From contig CATJXY010000034.1 in assembly GCA_949744505.1 (NCBI GenBank), positions 177,489 to 241,488 on the forward strand: 64,000 nucleotides of DNA, in the 5' to 3' direction. This stretch comes from an uncultured Erysipelotrichaceae bacterium (GTDB lineage: Bacteria > Bacillota_I > Bacilli_A > Erysipelotrichales > Erysipelotrichaceae). The notes under the pieces were generated by a model. It did no database searches. It had not been told where the DNA came from and saw nothing but the letters and a program-made list of their open reading frames with translations. The translations under genes were made by a program, and so were the position numbers. Positions 43,879 to 53,129 of the stretch are shown piece after piece. The stretch's first letter is position 1. Every line of letters begins with the position of its first letter.

Positions 43879-44859
43879 CTAATTCCTTTCCTTTAGCTTT
43901 TTTAAACAATAGTAGATTTTACACTTCATTCGACTGCAATAAATCTTATCTGAATTATCTGAAACCGGATCGTATGGTCTTCTGGAGATACCACCGAAAT
44001 ATTGATTCATCATATCAAAGCAGTCATCTATAAACTTGAAAACAAACTTCTTATCTTTTAATTTCATCGCTTTTCTAAGTGACACAATACAATTGATCGT
44101 TGCCAAATATTGAAATTCTTTTTTCACTTCATCAAAATATCCATTTTCTTTGTAAAAATCAAAATTAATCGTTAACATATCCAAGATATGATAAATTTTT
44201 TCATCTACCATTTGAGTAATATTATTCGGACGATCAATCAAATAGTTATATAAAGCATCTTTGATAAAACCTACTCTTTTACAATAATATAAAAGTCGAG
44301 GTGTAGTTCCTAAATCTTGATGTCGATATCCAAACGGATATTCTATCCCGTTTTTTATAAACAATTCAGTCCGAACCATCTTATTCCATGCTGCATTACT
44401 TGTATATGCTATCAACTCAGGATTGCTTTTCAAGGAATAAATCTTATCTTCATCAAAAAACACGTCAATCTTTTCTTTTTGATCTTTTTCTTGATAATAT
44501 TGATTATAGCTAAAAACAACCATATCCAATTGATCTTCTTCCATTCTCTTGATGCACTTTTCAACCATTTCAATTTCACAGAAGTCGTCACTATCAATAA
44601 ACATTACATAAGGTGAATTTACATGTTTTAAGCCATAATTACGGGCATCTGACAATCCTCCGTTTTCTTTCACATAGCTTATGAATCGACTATCCTTCTC
44701 AACAAATTCATCAATGATTTTTTGAGAATTATCCGTACTTCCATCATTTACACAATAAATCGTAATATCACGGTAAGTTTGATTTCTTAAACTTTCTAAA
44801 TTTCTCCTCAAATACTTTTCGACGTTATAAATCGGAACAATGATACTCACCTTGCTCAT
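43879..44859 (-). CDS. GT2 family glycosyltransferase
   Basis: 326-residue GT-A enzyme of the same type as 30022, 30959 and 55576: KVSIIVPIYNVEKYLRRNL, CVNDGSTDNSQKI, ENGGLSDARNYGL, MFIDSDDFCE with metal-binding aspartates. The C-terminus is basic (KCKIYYCLKKLKERN). It lies 3 nt after the flippase and 2 nt before the epimerase gene, a tightly packed operon. The donor is unknown. Confidence 0.88.
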   Translation of the reverse strand: MSKVSIIVPIYNVEKYLRRNLESLRNQTYRDITIYCVNDGSTDNSQKIIDEFVEKDSRFISYVKENGGLSDARNYGLKHVNSPYVMFIDSDDFCEIEMVEKCIKRMEEDQLDMVVFSYNQYYQEKDQKEKIDVFFDEDKIYSLKSNPELIAYTSNAAWNKMVRTELFIKNGIEYPFGYRHQDLGTTPRLLYYCKRVGFIKDALYNYLIDRPNNITQMVDEKIYHILDMLTINFDFYKENGYFDEVKKEFQYLATINCIVSLRKAMKLKDKKFVFKFIDDCFDMMNQYFGGISRRPYDPVSDNSDKIYCSRMKCKIYYCLKKLKERN

Positions 44860-44862
44860 AGT

Positions 44863-46299
44863 TTAGCCTCTTTTCAATATTTTATGTAATATGGAAGTTG
44901 TAAAGTCTTCCTTCATTATAAGTAACAAAAGGAAATAGAATGTCGCTCCTACAATCGCTTGAATAAGATTAGTTTTCAACGATGCACCACAAAGATTTCC
45001 AATTAAAACTACTACGACTCCCATAATCAATGCAGAAATAATATATTTCAGTATATTCTTATCCTTTAGATTTACATTTATTTTGTTTCTAATATAAAGG
45101 TATTGAGTAAATGTAACTGTAAATTCTGCACATATACTTCCAATTGCAGCTCCTACACCCGCAAATAAAGGAATCAAACATAAGTTAATGCAAAAATTAC
45201 AAATCGCACCAAATACGACAGAATTTGAATATTCTTTATTCATTCCGGTTGGTACAAGATATTGTGTTCCAAAAACATTCGACATGGAAATAAACAACAC
45301 AATTGGACTTGATATTTGAATTAACAATGCAACAGACGGTTGTTTAGGCAAAAACCACGGAACGAAATACGGAGAAACGGTAATCATTGCTACTGTCATC
45401 GGAATTGCCAGATATAATGCAATTTTATAAGTTGTATTCAAATATTTCTCAACTTCTTCTTTCCCGCCTTTGTTATAAAAAACATTCGTAATTCTCGGTA
45501 GCATAACAGCGCCGATAGATGTAATAAAATATAAAAACATCTTAACAAATCCTTGAGCTGTCTTATAAAGCGTTACATTTGCTACATTGCCAGACAAAAA
45601 ACCAAGCATAGTCTGATCTAAAAGTGTATAAACATTAATGGCAATTGTCGGAATGAATAAAACAAACGTTGCTTTAACATGTTTTAAATACCCCTTCATC
45701 CAATCAATTTTTTCAAAATGTATATACTTCTTTAATTGAAGAAACATAATTCCTTGTCCAAAAATATCCGAACAAGTATTGATTACAACATATAACCACA
45801 GCATTTCCGGTCCTTTAACCAAAGTCATGATTAATCCAACTCCGATTATTTTTACCAAAATATTGCGTAAAGAAGCACTTTTAAAATCCTCTACGCCATA
45901 AAAAAACCAAGTAATATCGAACATTGAAGCCACCAATGTAAGTCCTTGTAAAGCATAAATCAATTGATTTTCATGAACGAAAAATTGAATGTATAATAAG
46001 TATCCTACCAAGGCTAATCCAACATTAATAACTTGCATGATAAAAATCTCAAAAAAGGTTTTTGATAATTCATCTTTCTCATCTCTTACTTTGGCAATGG
46101 TTCTATTTCCATATAAATTTACACCAAGGACTCCAAAAATAATAAACCATTGAGCAATATTCCCGGCAAAATCACTGATTCCCAGTGCATCTTCACCGAT
46201 TACACTTAATGTATAAGGTACAATAATAAGAGGTAATACAATTTTTATTAATTGGTATAATATATTATAAATATAATTACTGAGTATTTTTCTATCCAT
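44863..46299 (-). CDS. Wzx-type polysaccharide flippase
   Basis: Lipid-linked oligosaccharide flippase of the MOP superfamily. About 479 residues and twelve to fourteen hydrophobic helices, with VLPLIIVPYTLSVIGEDALG (TM1-2 region), FGVLGVNLYGNRTIA and the conserved IDWMKGYLKHVKATFVLFIP segment. ATG 46299 is preferred because AAGGA lies seven bases upstream; nine upstream codons are left out. It is the first gene of a unit with an extended -10 promoter. Expected to move undecaprenyl-linked repeats to the outer face for polymerisation. Confidence 0.9.
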   Translation of the reverse strand: MDRKILSNYIYNILYQLIKIVLPLIIVPYTLSVIGEDALGISDFAGNIAQWFIIFGVLGVNLYGNRTIAKVRDEKDELSKTFFEIFIMQVINVGLALVGYLLYIQFFVHENQLIYALQGLTLVASMFDITWFFYGVEDFKSASLRNILVKIIGVGLIMTLVKGPEMLWLYVVINTCSDIFGQGIMFLQLKKYIHFEKIDWMKGYLKHVKATFVLFIPTIAINVYTLLDQTMLGFLSGNVANVTLYKTAQGFVKMFLYFITSIGAVMLPRITNVFYNKGGKEEVEKYLNTTYKIALYLAIPMTVAMITVSPYFVPWFLPKQPSVALLIQISSPIVLFISMSNVFGTQYLVPTGMNKEYSNSVVFGAICNFCINLCLIPLFAGVGAAIGSICAEFTVTFTQYLYIRNKINVNLKDKNILKYIISALIMGVVVVLIGNLCGASLKTNLIQAIVGATFYFLLLLIMKEDFTTSILHKILKRG

Positions 46300-46331
46300 A
46301 TTTTTTTCCTTACTGTTTAAATACAATTTCT

Positions 46332-46340
46332 ATTATATCA
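46332..46340 (-). promoter_or_regulatory. Extended -10 promoter of the flippase unit
   Basis: TGATATAAT, in the context AAGATTTGATATAAT, which is repeated at the second LCP gene. No good -35 hexamer; about 33 bp upstream of the chosen start. Confidence 0.55.
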
Positions 46341-46389
46341 AATCTTTCCTTTTTGTACCAGTCAGACTTCAAACATATCAAGGGATAAC

Positions 46390-46425
46390 GAAAAAGCGAT
46401 AGTAACTTTCACATTACTACCGCTT
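46390..46425 (-). terminator. Intrinsic terminator of the large LCP gene
   Basis: Long stem AAGCGGTAGTAA / TTACTATCGCTT (one wobble pair) with an 8-nt loop and a following TTT, just after the stop codon. Its outer arms resemble those of the second LCP terminator at 62054-62082. Confidence 0.85.
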
Positions 46426-46433
46426 ATTTAATT

Positions 46434-49400
46434 CTACCCTTCTGAATTTTCAGGAGTAGGCTCCTCTGATGAACTCTCCTCAGGTACTTCCGGATCAGGA
46501 ACTTCAGTTACTTCACAACCATTCTCTATACTTGCATTTGGATCAGAACAAGCATTAAATGTTGGATAAACATCTAAATCACTTTGAATATTTGAAAAAT
46601 CCTTATCCCATCCGGTAAATTGATACTTATCTTTAGAAGGTGCTGATGGTGCCATAGCTGCACTTCCTTGAACAATAATTTGCTCACTCATAACACCATT
46701 ATAAGCATCATAGAATCGAACAGTAAACTTAATCGGATCCGGTGTTTCTTGCTTTATTTCGCAACCACCTTTTCCATCGTCTGTATATCCGTCAGCGCAA
46801 GAGAAATTACTTGGTGATAATGTAATATCTTCCTTAATATTCTCTAATTTGCTCATATCCCATGTATAAACATATCCTTTTGGAGCATTTGGAACAGATA
46901 CGCTCTCTCCTTGTTTTACAGAAGTTTCTTTAAGAACGTTTCCCTTATGATCTTTAAAGATTACTTTATATGTTTTTTCATCTGCTTTACTGTAATGAGC
47001 TGTAAACGTCATACCGGACTTGCTAATTTTCACACCATCTCCAGGATGATAGCTCTTTCCACCATTTGTCCAATCTCTGAACACAAAGCCTTGTTTTTCA
47101 GGAGCATCAGGCAAAAGTATTGTATCTCCAATCTTTGCTTCTATTCCATATGAAGTCCATCCACCCGTTTCATCTATGAATGTAACCATTGTCTCGCCCG
47201 TGGAAAGTCCTTTCGGAATATAGGTAATTGTCAATTGATAAGCAGAATCTGTATTATTTTTAAGTTCAAAAATACCGTTCTTATTCACTCCTCCAACTTG
47301 GATTTTAGCAATCTTTCCTGGATCTGTATTTGCCACTTCTGTCTTACTTTCTACAAATTGAAAATTTGTAAAACCATATGAATTCAATTTTGTTTCCAAT
47401 TGTTCTTTTGTCAAAATATTAATAATCTTTGAAGCATCTAATCTCAAATAATCATAATAAGTCGGAACAATTGTATTTTGCTTAGCATTGTAAGTTTGTT
47501 TTAAAATAATACCAGCTTTATCAAAACTCCATCTCTTATCATCTTGACTAATGACTTCTGAATCCAAATCAACTGTGATTTCATTTTCAACAGCCCACTT
47601 AATCAAGTCATCTAATTTTTTATCTTTAAAGTCAACAATTTTTTCATTTCTGTTTACAGAAACAGTAATTGATTTCACTTCAGTAAGAGAAGTTCCTGCT
47701 TTAACACTTTGAGTTAAAATAATTCCATCTGCAAGCGCTTCATTCCAACCTTCATCCCCCTCATACACATAAATGACTTTCAATTCAATTTCCTTTTCTC
47801 TACACCATTCTTCCAATATCTTCACATCTTTGCCTACATAGTTACCTAAAACCTCTTTAGGTTTTTCACGTTCAATTACTTCGGCAAACGAAACTGAATA
47901 CAGTGGTGCACGGAAATACGGATAAATAATATCAAATTCAAATTTTGTTGTCTTTTTTAAAGCGTTATCTCTTTGAAGATTTCGATTAATCATTGCTACA
48001 TTTTGTTGAATTGAAGAATTATAGATTTTATAAATATATAATCCTGATGGAGCATAAGAAGGATACCATGTATCATTAACACCGGTAAAACGTGAAGTTT
48101 TCATATCCAAAACTGATGCATCCTTATCATAACTGTAATTAATTACATTCACGGCATAGGTCAATAATGAAACAATCTTATCCATAGGCATATTGGTTGA
48201 CACGTTATTCCCCGCCGCATCCAATACATCTAAAATTGTATTAATATCTCTTGTATTTAATAGCTTATTGGCAATAGCCCATATAACTTTCTGCTGATTA
48301 CTTTGACGACTGAAGTCGCCATCTGCAAATTTATATCTTTCACGTGCAAAAGCCAGAACTTGTTCACCATTAAGATTATTTTCCCCTGCCGGAACCCATA
48401 CTGTATAATTACCACGAATATCACTTGGATCCTGTCCAACAAACTCAAATGGAACATCCAGTATGACTCCACCCATTGCATTAACAATATCTACAATACC
48501 ACGGAAATTTGTTTCCACATAGAAATCAATTTCAACTCCTGTTAAATTTTCAACTGTATCAATTGCACATTGTACACCATATGCACGTGCAGCATTAATC
48601 TTATCTTTTCCACCCCCTGAATAACAAGCAATCGGAACATAAGAATCTCTGGCAATGCTAGTCATTGTTACGGTAAAATTAACCGGGTTAAATGTTGCTA
48701 AAATCATCGTATCCGATAATCCATCTGCGGTTCCCAATAAAAGAACACTAAACGGATCTTTCAAGACATCAATTTCCGAATTTGCCTCAGCCACTATTTC
48801 TTTGACTTCATGATCATATTCATAAATCACTGTCATTTTATTTAAAACTTCTTCTAACTCTTCTGCTGATGCAAAAGTTAACGGATCAGAACTTTCTGTT
48901 TCTTCTGATTCTTCTGTTTCTTCATCCACCGGTTCACTGTAACTAATTAATGATTTATAAGTACTAGGAAGCGCTGCAACATCAATATCTCCGATATACA
49001 ACGCATCCATCATATCTTTATAAGTTTCAAATTCCACATATTGAACTTCAATTTTTTTATCTTTTAACTCAGCCATCGGCATAAGACGCCCTTCATGACT
49101 GACATCGCTATCAATAATACCAAAGCGACAATTCGCTATATCGTCTATAGATAAAATTTCTGAATTATCATATGTAACAAAAACAGCTGTCTTTTTTTGA
49201 ACTATATCTCCCGGGTTAATTATTTTATCAATATTTTTACTGACACGTCCTAATACAGAAGTGCCATATAAACCTCCAATAATCAAAAGAAGAGACAAAA
49301 AGTAAGAAACTCCTCTCAAGATATTATTTTTATTATAAATTAAACTTAATGCAGATGTTATCAATATCAATAGTAATAAACAAATAATAACAATAATAAT

Positions 49401-49547
49401 CGAATATATTATTTGTGGCATTATTGAAGCAAAATTTAAAACTTTAACTATCAATAAAACCGCTACAATCAAAGTGATAAGCATTGAAGCTGCTGTTGTA
49501 ATATCCAGAAGTTTGAATATATTTAACTTTTTATTTTTCTTTACCAT
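46434..49547 (-). CDS. Large LCP family protein with SBP-like segment, PASTA-like and InlB-like repeats
   Basis: LytR-CpsA-Psr phosphotransferases attach glycopolymers to peptidoglycan. 1037 residues: three N-terminal hydrophobic helices (about 16-97), then a segment resembling solute-binding proteins (about 115-195; SIDDIANCRFGIIDSD, DALYIGDIDVAALPS), an LCP domain (about 265-480) with catalytic-type Arg in IARDSYVPI, DKINAARAYG and RERYKFADGDFSRQSNQQK, PASTA-like regions (about 590-790) and three InlB/Flg_new-type repeats (about 795-1005; GFVFRDWTNGG, YQFTGWDKDF). The tail is Glu/Pro/Ser-rich without LPxTG. ATG 49547 is chosen by AGGAGG spacing. Far longer than usual LCP proteins (300-500). 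Confidence 0.82.
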   Translation of the reverse strand: MVKKNKKLNIFKLLDITTAASMLITLIVAVLLIVKVLNFASIMPQIIYSIIIVIICLLLLILITSALSLIYNKNNILRGVSYFLSLLLIIGGLYGTSVLGRVSKNIDKIINPGDIVQKKTAVFVTYDNSEILSIDDIANCRFGIIDSDVSHEGRLMPMAELKDKKIEVQYVEFETYKDMMDALYIGDIDVAALPSTYKSLISYSEPVDEETEESEETESSDPLTFASAEELEEVLNKMTVIYEYDHEVKEIVAEANSEIDVLKDPFSVLLLGTADGLSDTMILATFNPVNFTVTMTSIARDSYVPIACYSGGGKDKINAARAYGVQCAIDTVENLTGVEIDFYVETNFRGIVDIVNAMGGVILDVPFEFVGQDPSDIRGNYTVWVPAGENNLNGEQVLAFARERYKFADGDFSRQSNQQKVIWAIANKLLNTRDINTILDVLDAAGNNVSTNMPMDKIVSLLTYAVNVINYSYDKDASVLDMKTSRFTGVNDTWYPSYAPSGLYIYKIYNSSIQQNVAMINRNLQRDNALKKTTKFEFDIIYPYFRAPLYSVSFAEVIEREKPKEVLGNYVGKDVKILEEWCREKEIELKVIYVYEGDEGWNEALADGIILTQSVKAGTSLTEVKSITVSVNRNEKIVDFKDKKLDDLIKWAVENEITVDLDSEVISQDDKRWSFDKAGIILKQTYNAKQNTIVPTYYDYLRLDASKIINILTKEQLETKLNSYGFTNFQFVESKTEVANTDPGKIAKIQVGGVNKNGIFELKNNTDSAYQLTITYIPKGLSTGETMVTFIDETGGWTSYGIEAKIGDTILLPDAPEKQGFVFRDWTNGGKSYHPGDGVKISKSGMTFTAHYSKADEKTYKVIFKDHKGNVLKETSVKQGESVSVPNAPKGYVYTWDMSKLENIKEDITLSPSNFSCADGYTDDGKGGCEIKQETPDPIKFTVRFYDAYNGVMSEQIIVQGSAAMAPSAPSKDKYQFTGWDKDFSNIQSDLDVYPTFNACSDPNASIENGCEVTEVPDPEVPEESSSEEPTPENSEG

Positions 49548-49558
49548 ATTCATTCCTC

Positions 49559-50266
49559 CTAATCATATTCAACTAAAGAAACAATTTCAAAGCGCTTGTG
49601 ATTTTCATTATAAACAACAATGAAACTTCCTCGGTTTTGAAATTCACTTGTATCTAAAACGCTACTACTTTTATATGTCCATTTAGCAAAAACATAGAAT
49701 GAAGCATTAAATACGTGATTCTCATCTAATGTATAAGGTTCTGCATACGAAACATCAACTGTAATACTGTCTACTTCCAATAAATCCGAATTTCCATAAT
49801 CCTTAATATAAAGATCTAAATCGTTATAAAAACTATCTCGTGCATAGGTCGCTATATTCAAATGATTTGGCCCATATACATAATCCATTCCACCCACATC
49901 ATAATTTCCTACTTTATTTGTCCATGTATAAAAATCAGCAACAAAGGATTTCACCACTAAACCACTTAACGCAAATGAAAGTTCCTCAGTTGACCCCTTT
50001 GAATATTCCTTCATCTTGTCCATTAGTTCATCGTAGACTTCTTGTTGAAGTTGAGTCGGATTAGAATGGAGAACATATGTTCCTGTTTCATTTTTATTAT
50101 CACTTACATTCGGATTTGAAATTTCTCCACTCAAATCTGAAGAGCCAAATAACTCTTTAACACTTCTGTAAATGTTAAATGTAGCACCAAAAATGATACA
50201 AACTATTAGTCCTATTATAACTCCGATTGCAATTTTATTCTTTTTGTCTAGTTTTATTTTAAACAT
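49559..50266 (-). CDS. Uncharacterised membrane-anchored extracytoplasmic protein
   Basis: About 235 residues. One transmembrane helix (about 13-34) follows a short Lys-rich start, then a Ser/Asn-rich linker, then a globular domain with VDSITVDVSYAEPYTLDENHVF, NASFYVFAKWTYKSS and GSFIVVYNENHKRFEIVSL, reminiscent of NTF2-like folds. No known motif or catalytic residues. It starts 12 nt before the giant LCP gene and is likely cotranscribed, suggesting a partner in glycopolymer attachment. ATG 50266 is chosen because AGGTG precedes it. Confidence 0.6.
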   Translation of the reverse strand: MFKIKLDKKNKIAIGVIIGLIVCIIFGATFNIYRSVKELFGSSDLSGEISNPNVSDNKNETGTYVLHSNPTQLQQEVYDELMDKMKEYSKGSTEELSFALSGLVVKSFVADFYTWTNKVGNYDVGGMDYVYGPNHLNIATYARDSFYNDLDLYIKDYGNSDLLEVDSITVDVSYAEPYTLDENHVFNASFYVFAKWTYKSSSVLDTSEFQNRGSFIVVYNENHKRFEIVSLVEYD

Positions 50267-50297
50267 ACAGCACCTCAAATATCTCTACATTTTATTT

Positions 50298-50327
50298 ATA
50301 ATATCATTTTTCAAATCCTTTGTCTAA
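50298..50327 (-). promoter_or_regulatory. Possible promoter of the membrane protein-LCP unit
   Basis: TTAGAC (50322-50327), 18-bp spacer, TATTAT (50298-50303), with TGA before the -10 (extended type). About 30 bp upstream of the chosen start. Confidence 0.45.
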
Positions 50328-50348
50328 CGATTCAGTGATAATTAATTT

Positions 50349-50900
50349 TCAGACAATGATTTCATCTGAAATTATCGAAATTTTTGAATAAACAATCTCC
50401 TGAAAATCTTCTTCTTGATAATCTCGATAAGAGTATTCTTTTTCTAATAAAAACAATTTTTTAACGTTTGCCTTATATCCGGCAATAATGTCAGAAAAGC
50501 GATCTCCTAAAAGGTAAGATTCTTGTGGATCAATCTGATATTTCTTAATCGCGTTCAATATCATTCCCGGATTCGGCTTTCGATCAAAACTGTCTTTTCT
50601 ATACTCAGGAACTATTCCTTCTTTATGATATGGACAATAAAGTGAATCTGTAATTTTGATACCTTTACTTTCCAATTCTTTTATCATCCATTGATTCAAA
50701 ATTTGAAAATCTTTTTCCATAAATTTCCCTTTTGCAATACCGGCTTGATTACTGACAACAATAAGAAGATATCCCCTATTTTGAGCTTTTCTCATTAATT
50801 CTACAGTTTCATTGATAAATTCAAAGTCCTCAATACGATATAGATAATTTTTTTCAATATTGATGATTCCGTCACGATCTAAAAATAATGCTTTATTCAT
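50349..50900 (-). CDS. gmhB: HAD phosphatase, GmhB type (heptose 1,7-bisphosphate phosphatase)
   Basis: 183-residue HAD-family phosphatase that removes the C-7 phosphate in the heptose pathway. Motif I is LFLDRDGIIN (catalytic Asp8 and Asp10), motif II VVSNQAG, and motif IV LLGDRFSDIIAG. GmhB proteins carry a zinc loop with CxH and CxC; here CPYHKEG is kept, but the CxC part is replaced by DSFDRKPNPGM, so zinc may not bind. Its position beside gmhA, hddA and hddC supports the assignment. It overlaps gmhA by 8 nt. Confidence 0.86.
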   Translation of the reverse strand: MNKALFLDRDGIINIEKNYLYRIEDFEFINETVELMRKAQNRGYLLIVVSNQAGIAKGKFMEKDFQILNQWMIKELESKGIKITDSLYCPYHKEGIVPEYRKDSFDRKPNPGMILNAIKKYQIDPQESYLLGDRFSDIIAGYKANVKKLFLLEKEYSYRDYQEEDFQEIVYSKISIISDEIIV

Positions 50901-51453
50901 GTGAACGAATCTCTTTTATGCGCTGAGAAGTAAGATGGTTAATGATTAGATGTAAATCTTCTACAATACCATAATTATATGATCGAATATGAATATTTTG
51001 ATCTGCCAACTCTTTCATTTTTCCACCATCAAATCCTACAATTGCGAATGTTCTGGCATTAGACTGCTTTGCAATTTTCATAGCTCGAATAACATTTTCA
51101 GAGTTTCCGGATGCGGATATACCCACAACCAAATCTCCTTCCTCAACAAGATTTTCTAGTTGATAGGCAAAAATATCATCATATGAAATATCATTGGAAA
51201 TCGCACTCATAATTGCGATATTATCAGTAAGACTCAAAACTCTAAGTCGCTTTTGCCCTTCCACTTGTGTTCCTTTTCCCATATCACATTGAAAATGACT
51301 TGCAGTAGCTGCTGAACCACCATTCCCAAATACATAGACCGTCTTGTTTTTTCTATATGTTTCCATAATTGCATCAACTAATTTATCTAATGATTCATTT
51401 TCCAAATTATTGATTTCCTGTATTAATTCACTCTTATATTGATCAAATAACAT
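50893..51453 (-). CDS. gmhA: Phosphoheptose isomerase GmhA (SIS domain)
   Basis: Converts sedoheptulose 7-phosphate to D-glycero-D-manno-heptose 7-phosphate. The SIS signature is FGNGGSAATASHF, followed by GISASGNSENVIRAM and a C-terminal EDLHLIINHLTSQ with the conserved Glu and His of GmhA. 186 residues matches the family. ATG 51453 is chosen because GGAG lies five bases upstream; two upstream ATG/GTG-type starts lack good sites. It starts 10 nt after hddA. Confidence 0.88.
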   Translation of the reverse strand: MLFDQYKSELIQEINNLENESLDKLVDAIMETYRKNKTVYVFGNGGSAATASHFQCDMGKGTQVEGQKRLRVLSLTDNIAIMSAISNDISYDDIFAYQLENLVEEGDLVVGISASGNSENVIRAMKIAKQSNARTFAIVGFDGGKMKELADQNIHIRSYNYGIVEDLHLIINHLTSQRIKEIRSHE

Positions 51454-51463
51454 AAATTCTCCT

Positions 51464-52441
51464 TTACTCATAAAATACAATTCTAGTTCCTGCATTCACT
51501 AAATGGATAGGAAGAACTCGATAATTTTGTCCAACATTTTGCTTAAATTTTACATGATGCTCCTCAGGTACATAAAATAAAATGAATCCACCACCACCGG
51601 CACCTAAAAGTTTTCCACCAATCGCTCCATTTGTTATTCCTAATTCATAAAGTGCATCAATTTCCGGTTTTGAAATAGCCGAAGAAAGATGTTTTTTAAT
51701 CATCCAATTCTCATGAAGCATTTTCCCGACTTCTTCTACTTTTCCAGCTTTTAATTCTTCAATCAATCGATCCGGCATTTTTGCTATCTCATCCAAATTG
51801 GATTTATTTCCTGATGCATGTTTGCCTTGATCTTTTAAAATTTCATTTGCCTCGCGCACGACACCGGTATAAACCAAAAACAAATTTTGATTTAATTTTG
51901 CTTCACTTTCTTCACTCAAGCGAATTCTTTTTTCATCTACAAAACCACCCGGATTAAACTGATAACGCCTTAATCCTCCAAAACTTGCAGCGTATTGATC
52001 CTGTTTACCAATCGGACTTTTCAATATATTTATTTCAATATCACACGCATCTTCAGCAATTTCTCGATTTGATTTTTGCAATCCCATATATGAATAAAAT
52101 GCATTCAATAATCCCACAGTAATCGCACTGCTTGATCCAAGTCCACTTCCTTTGGAATGAATATCTGATAATGTTGTAATTTCGACACCATCAACAATTC
52201 CGGCTTTTTTCATCGCCTCGCGGACAAGGTCATGTTTTACCTCATTCACATTGTTTACAACTTCTTTTTTAGAATAGTTTACGACCACGAGATTATCAAA
52301 TCTCTTTTGAATGATAACATAAACAAACAAATCAATTCCAGTGCTTAATACACAACCTGCATTATTTTCATAATAAGATGCGATATCAGTTCCTCCACCA
52401 ACAAAACTAATTCTTAACGGAGTTTTTGAAATGATCATCAT
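51464..52441 (-). CDS. hddA: D-glycero-alpha-D-manno-heptose 7-phosphate kinase
   Basis: GHMP-superfamily kinase making heptose 1,7-bisphosphate. Motif 1 is RISFVGGGTDIASYY, motif 2 the ATP loop KGSGLGSSSAITVG and motif 3 KLLGAGGGGFILF near the C-terminus. The 326 residues and the FVGGGTD start match HddA rather than galactokinase. The ATG at 52441 is preferred by spacing from GGAGG; the next ATG three bases down is possible. It overlaps the end of hddC by 35 nt. Confidence 0.86.
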   Translation of the reverse strand: MMIISKTPLRISFVGGGTDIASYYENNAGCVLSTGIDLFVYVIIQKRFDNLVVVNYSKKEVVNNVNEVKHDLVREAMKKAGIVDGVEITTLSDIHSKGSGLGSSSAITVGLLNAFYSYMGLQKSNREIAEDACDIEINILKSPIGKQDQYAASFGGLRRYQFNPGGFVDEKRIRLSEESEAKLNQNLFLVYTGVVREANEILKDQGKHASGNKSNLDEIAKMPDRLIEELKAGKVEEVGKMLHENWMIKKHLSSAISKPEIDALYELGITNGAIGGKLLGAGGGGFILFYVPEEHHVKFKQNVGQNYRVLPIHLVNAGTRIVFYE

Positions 52442-53129
52442 ACTGCCATTCCCTCCTTGCTTTTTCAAGATTTTCAAGCGATCCGATATCTAAAAGATAT
52501 TCATTAATTGCATACCCCTGCATTTTATTGACCAAACGAGGTAAAATTTCTTTACCGATATCGAATGAATTTTCATCAAACAACTCATAGCAATTTCTAT
52601 TTACCATATAGATTCCTGCATTTGCCAAATCAGACTTTGGATTTGCCGGTTTCTCTACAAATTCTACCACTGTTCCGTCTTCATTTATAGCACAAATTCC
52701 ACACTCTTTCGGACGATTGGTATGGAACATTCCCATGGTAAAACATGCTCCCTTTTCTTTATGATAGTTTAGCATCTTGGTTAAATCAATATCAGAAAGA
52801 TTATCGGCATATATAATCAAAAAATCATCTTCATTTTCATAGAATTTTTTATTTTTATGAATCGTACCAGCACTACCAAGCAATTCCGGTTCATATGCAA
52901 TAGTTACCTTTATCTTCCCAAAATAATGCTTTGTAACAAATTCTTCAACTTTTTCACTTAAATAATGAGTATTGATCAACACTTCTTCAAATCCATGCAT
53001 TTCCAATAAATCAAACCACCAATTCAAAAGTGGTTTCCCATGAATTTCAACAAGACACTTTGGTGTCGTCAATGTAATCGGTCTGAGCCTTGTTCCAAAT
53101 CCCGCTGATAATAAAATTGCTTTTTTCAT
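52407..53129 (-). CDS. hddC: D-glycero-alpha-D-manno-heptose 1-phosphate guanylyltransferase
   Basis: Sugar nucleotidyltransferase that would make GDP-D-glycero-alpha-D-manno-heptose. It starts KKAILLSAGFGTRLRPIT (nucleotide-binding G-x-G-T-R motif), continues TPKCLVEIHGKPLL, and has the metal-binding IIYADNLSDIDL and VEFVEKP. 240 residues is typical. The guanylyl preference is inferred from its position with gmhA, hddA and gmhB. It overlaps the CsbB-like GT2 by 4 nt. Confidence 0.83.
   Translation of the reverse strand: MKKAILLSAGFGTRLRPITLTTPKCLVEIHGKPLLNWWFDLLEMHGFEEVLINTHYLSEKVEEFVTKHYFGKIKVTIAYEPELLGSAGTIHKNKKFYENEDDFLIIYADNLSDIDLTKMLNYHKEKGACFTMGMFHTNRPKECGICAINEDGTVVEFVEKPANPKSDLANAGIYMVNRNCYELFDENSFDIGKEILPRLVNKMQGYAINEYLLDIGSLENLEKARREWQYDDHFKNSVKN

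Noticed and set aside
44317..44616. Plus-strand open frame opposite a GT2 gene
   Set aside because: Hydrophobic translation is the reverse complement of a coding region; no ribosome site.
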